From positions 1 through 13,586 of the forward strand of contig JAAZLY010000272.1 of NCBI GenBank assembly GCA_012799115.1: DNA of 13,586 bases. The letters run 5' to 3'. Source of the DNA: Bacillota bacterium. Its GTDB lineage: Bacteria; Bacillota; Limnochordia; Darwinibacteriales; Darwinibacteriaceae. How positions within the stretch are numbered: the stretch's first letter is position 1; every line of letters begins with the position of its first letter. The translations under genes were made by a program, and so were the position numbers. The notes below the pieces were generated by a model that searched no databases, had not been told where the DNA came from, and saw only the letters and a program-made list of their open reading frames with translations. Shown piece by piece: positions 12,754 through 13,586 of this stretch.

Positions 12754-13445
12754 ATGTGGCTGAGAAGATCATCGTAGCACTCGATGTGGGGAGTAGAAGC
12801 GAAGTAGAAGCGACTCTCGAAAGACTTCCCCAAGTGCGCTTTGTCAAGGTGGGCATGGAACTTTTCTACAGCGAAGGCCCAGGACTCATCCAGATCTTAA
12901 AGGAGCAAGGCTTGAAGGTGTTCTTGGATCTCAAGGTCCATGATATTCCGAATACCGCCGCAGGGGCTATGCGTAGTTTACGCCGCGCTGGCTGTGATTT
13001 GGTCAACCTTCACTGCCAGGGTGGCCTGGAAATGATGCAAAGGGCCAGGGAAGCGGTTGGCGAAGACACGAAGTGACTTGGAGTGACCCAACTAACGTCC
13101 ACAAACCAGCGGATCCTCAACGACGAGCTTGGCATTCCGGGCACAGTAGAAGAGAGTGTGCTAGGCTACGCTCAACTGGCCCAAAGAGCCAACTTAGCTG
13201 GCGTTGTCTGTTCGCCCCTGGAAGTGGCCGCAATTAAGAGTGTATGCGGTAGCAACTTTTTAGCCGTGACACCTGGCGTGCGCCCCCAGATGTCTAGGGC
13301 TCAGGATCAGAAACGCACGATGACGCCCCGTGAAGCCATACTGGCTGGTAGCGACTATCTCGTAATCGGACGTCCCATTTTGGCGAGCCCGGATCCCCAC
13401 GGGGCCTTCCTGGCGATTCTGCACGAAATCGAGGTGGCAGCATGA
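12750..13445 (+). pseudogene. pyrF: Orotidine 5'-phosphate decarboxylase broken by an in-frame TGA
   Basis: The frame encodes 231 residues of a normal-length PyrF, which converts OMP to UMP, but codon 109 (13074-13076) is TGA. Both sides are in the same frame: the first part has ALDVG (D12), K33 in VKVGME, and the catalytic D60-x-K62-x-x-D65 in LDLKVHDIPNT; the second part, after the stop, reads LGVTQLTSTNQ and carries the phosphate-site TPGVRP and GSDYLVIGRPI. The family has a hydrophobic residue (usually Leu) at the stop, so TTA to TGA is the simplest change. A 108-residue fragment cannot complete the barrel. A GTG at 13083 could restart translation but has no ribosome site. Overlaps with pyrD and pyrE are both ATGA. 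A sequence error is possible; so is a second pyrF elsewhere. Confidence 0.9.
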
Positions 13446-13586
13446 CGAATCAAGAGTTGCTGGCAGTGTTTACTAGACTAGGGGTTCTCCAAACGGGACA
13501 CTTTGAACTCACTTCAGGTTTGCATTCGGAGCAGTATATGCAGTGTGCAAGGCTCTTTGAGTATCCAAGGGAAGCGTCAGACGTAG
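13442..13586 (+). CDS. pyrE: Orotate phosphoribosyltransferase, 5' part only
   Basis: The first 48 residues are visible before the window ends. The N-terminus MTNQELLAVFTRLGVLQTGHFELTSGLHSEQYMQCARLFEYP matches the Gram-positive and archaeal-type PyrE, with the orotate-side HF.LTSGLHS..Y.QCA motif. The enzyme joins orotate to PRPP, giving OMP, the substrate of PyrF. The PRPP-binding loop lies beyond the window. The ATG overlaps the pyrF stop (ATGA) and has its own ribosome site GAGGTG at 5 nt, which may allow some translation even though pyrF is interrupted upstream. Confidence 0.92.
   Translation, partial: MTNQELLAVFTRLGVLQTGHFELTSGLHSEQYMQCARLFEYPREASDV

Noticed and set aside
13074..13110. 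TGA in pyrF as a selenocysteine codon
   Set aside because: The position is a structural hydrophobic residue, not a catalytic one, and the only downstream hairpin (TTGG/CCAA) is far too short for a bacterial SECIS.
13083..13445. Second half of pyrF as an independent gene starting at GTG 13083
   Set aside because: No ribosome site precedes it, it is in the same frame as pyrF and it begins inside a conserved barrel strand, so it is the rest of pyrF.

Overview
The window looks like chromosomal DNA of a low-to-mid GC Bacillota, probably a Clostridia- or Limnochordia-type anaerobe; the exact lineage cannot be told from the sequence alone. The reasons are strong AGGAGG-type ribosome binding sites, a PyrR-type attenuator in front of a pyrBCKDFE operon with the NAD-linked (PyrK/PyrD type 1B) dihydroorotate dehydrogenase, a YtrA-family GntR/ABC operon and a yybP-ykoY manganese riboswitch. 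No mobile element, CRISPR array, rRNA or tRNA was seen. Stop codons TAA, TAG and TGA are all used as normal gene ends.

Layout. (1) 1-287: the 3' end of a DUF4342-type small membrane protein. (2) 359-2480: an OmpR-family response regulator and its membrane histidine kinase, overlapping by 8 nt. (3) 2473-2706, minus: a 77-aa protein of unknown function whose 3' end overlaps the kinase gene tail to tail. (4) 2798-5373: a YtrA-like GntR repressor, an ABC ATPase and two tandemly duplicated ABC-2 permeases, behind a clear promoter with an operator-like palindrome on the -10 box. (5) 5403-8172: promoter, yybP-ykoY Mn2+ riboswitch with intrinsic terminator, then an 857-aa P2A-type cation ATPase. (6) A two-way terminator, then mscL on the minus strand (8226-8648). 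(7) 8649-8968: a divergent control region with overlapping mscL and pyr promoters and a PyrR-binding attenuator. (8) 8969-13586: pyrB, pyrC, pyrK, pyrD, pyrF, pyrE (cut by the window end), all overlapping by 4 to 23 nt.

How they work together. The pyr genes encode the de novo route from carbamoyl phosphate and aspartate to UMP; only carbamoyl phosphate synthase is missing from this cluster. UMP-bound PyrR, encoded elsewhere, should terminate the leader transcript. The riboswitch/ATPase pair is a self-contained manganese-triggered export unit. The GntR/ABC operon resembles cell-envelope-stress exporters, and the two-component system is of unknown stimulus.

The most notable oddity is an in-frame TGA at 13074-13076 in pyrF, in the place of a hydrophobic residue of the TIM barrel: either a recent nonsense mutation or a sequence error. 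Others are an apparent ATT start (or a lost G) in the GntR gene, a degenerate second copy of the PyrR-site sequence beyond the attenuator, and long antisense overlap of the kinase transcript with the unknown 77-aa gene.
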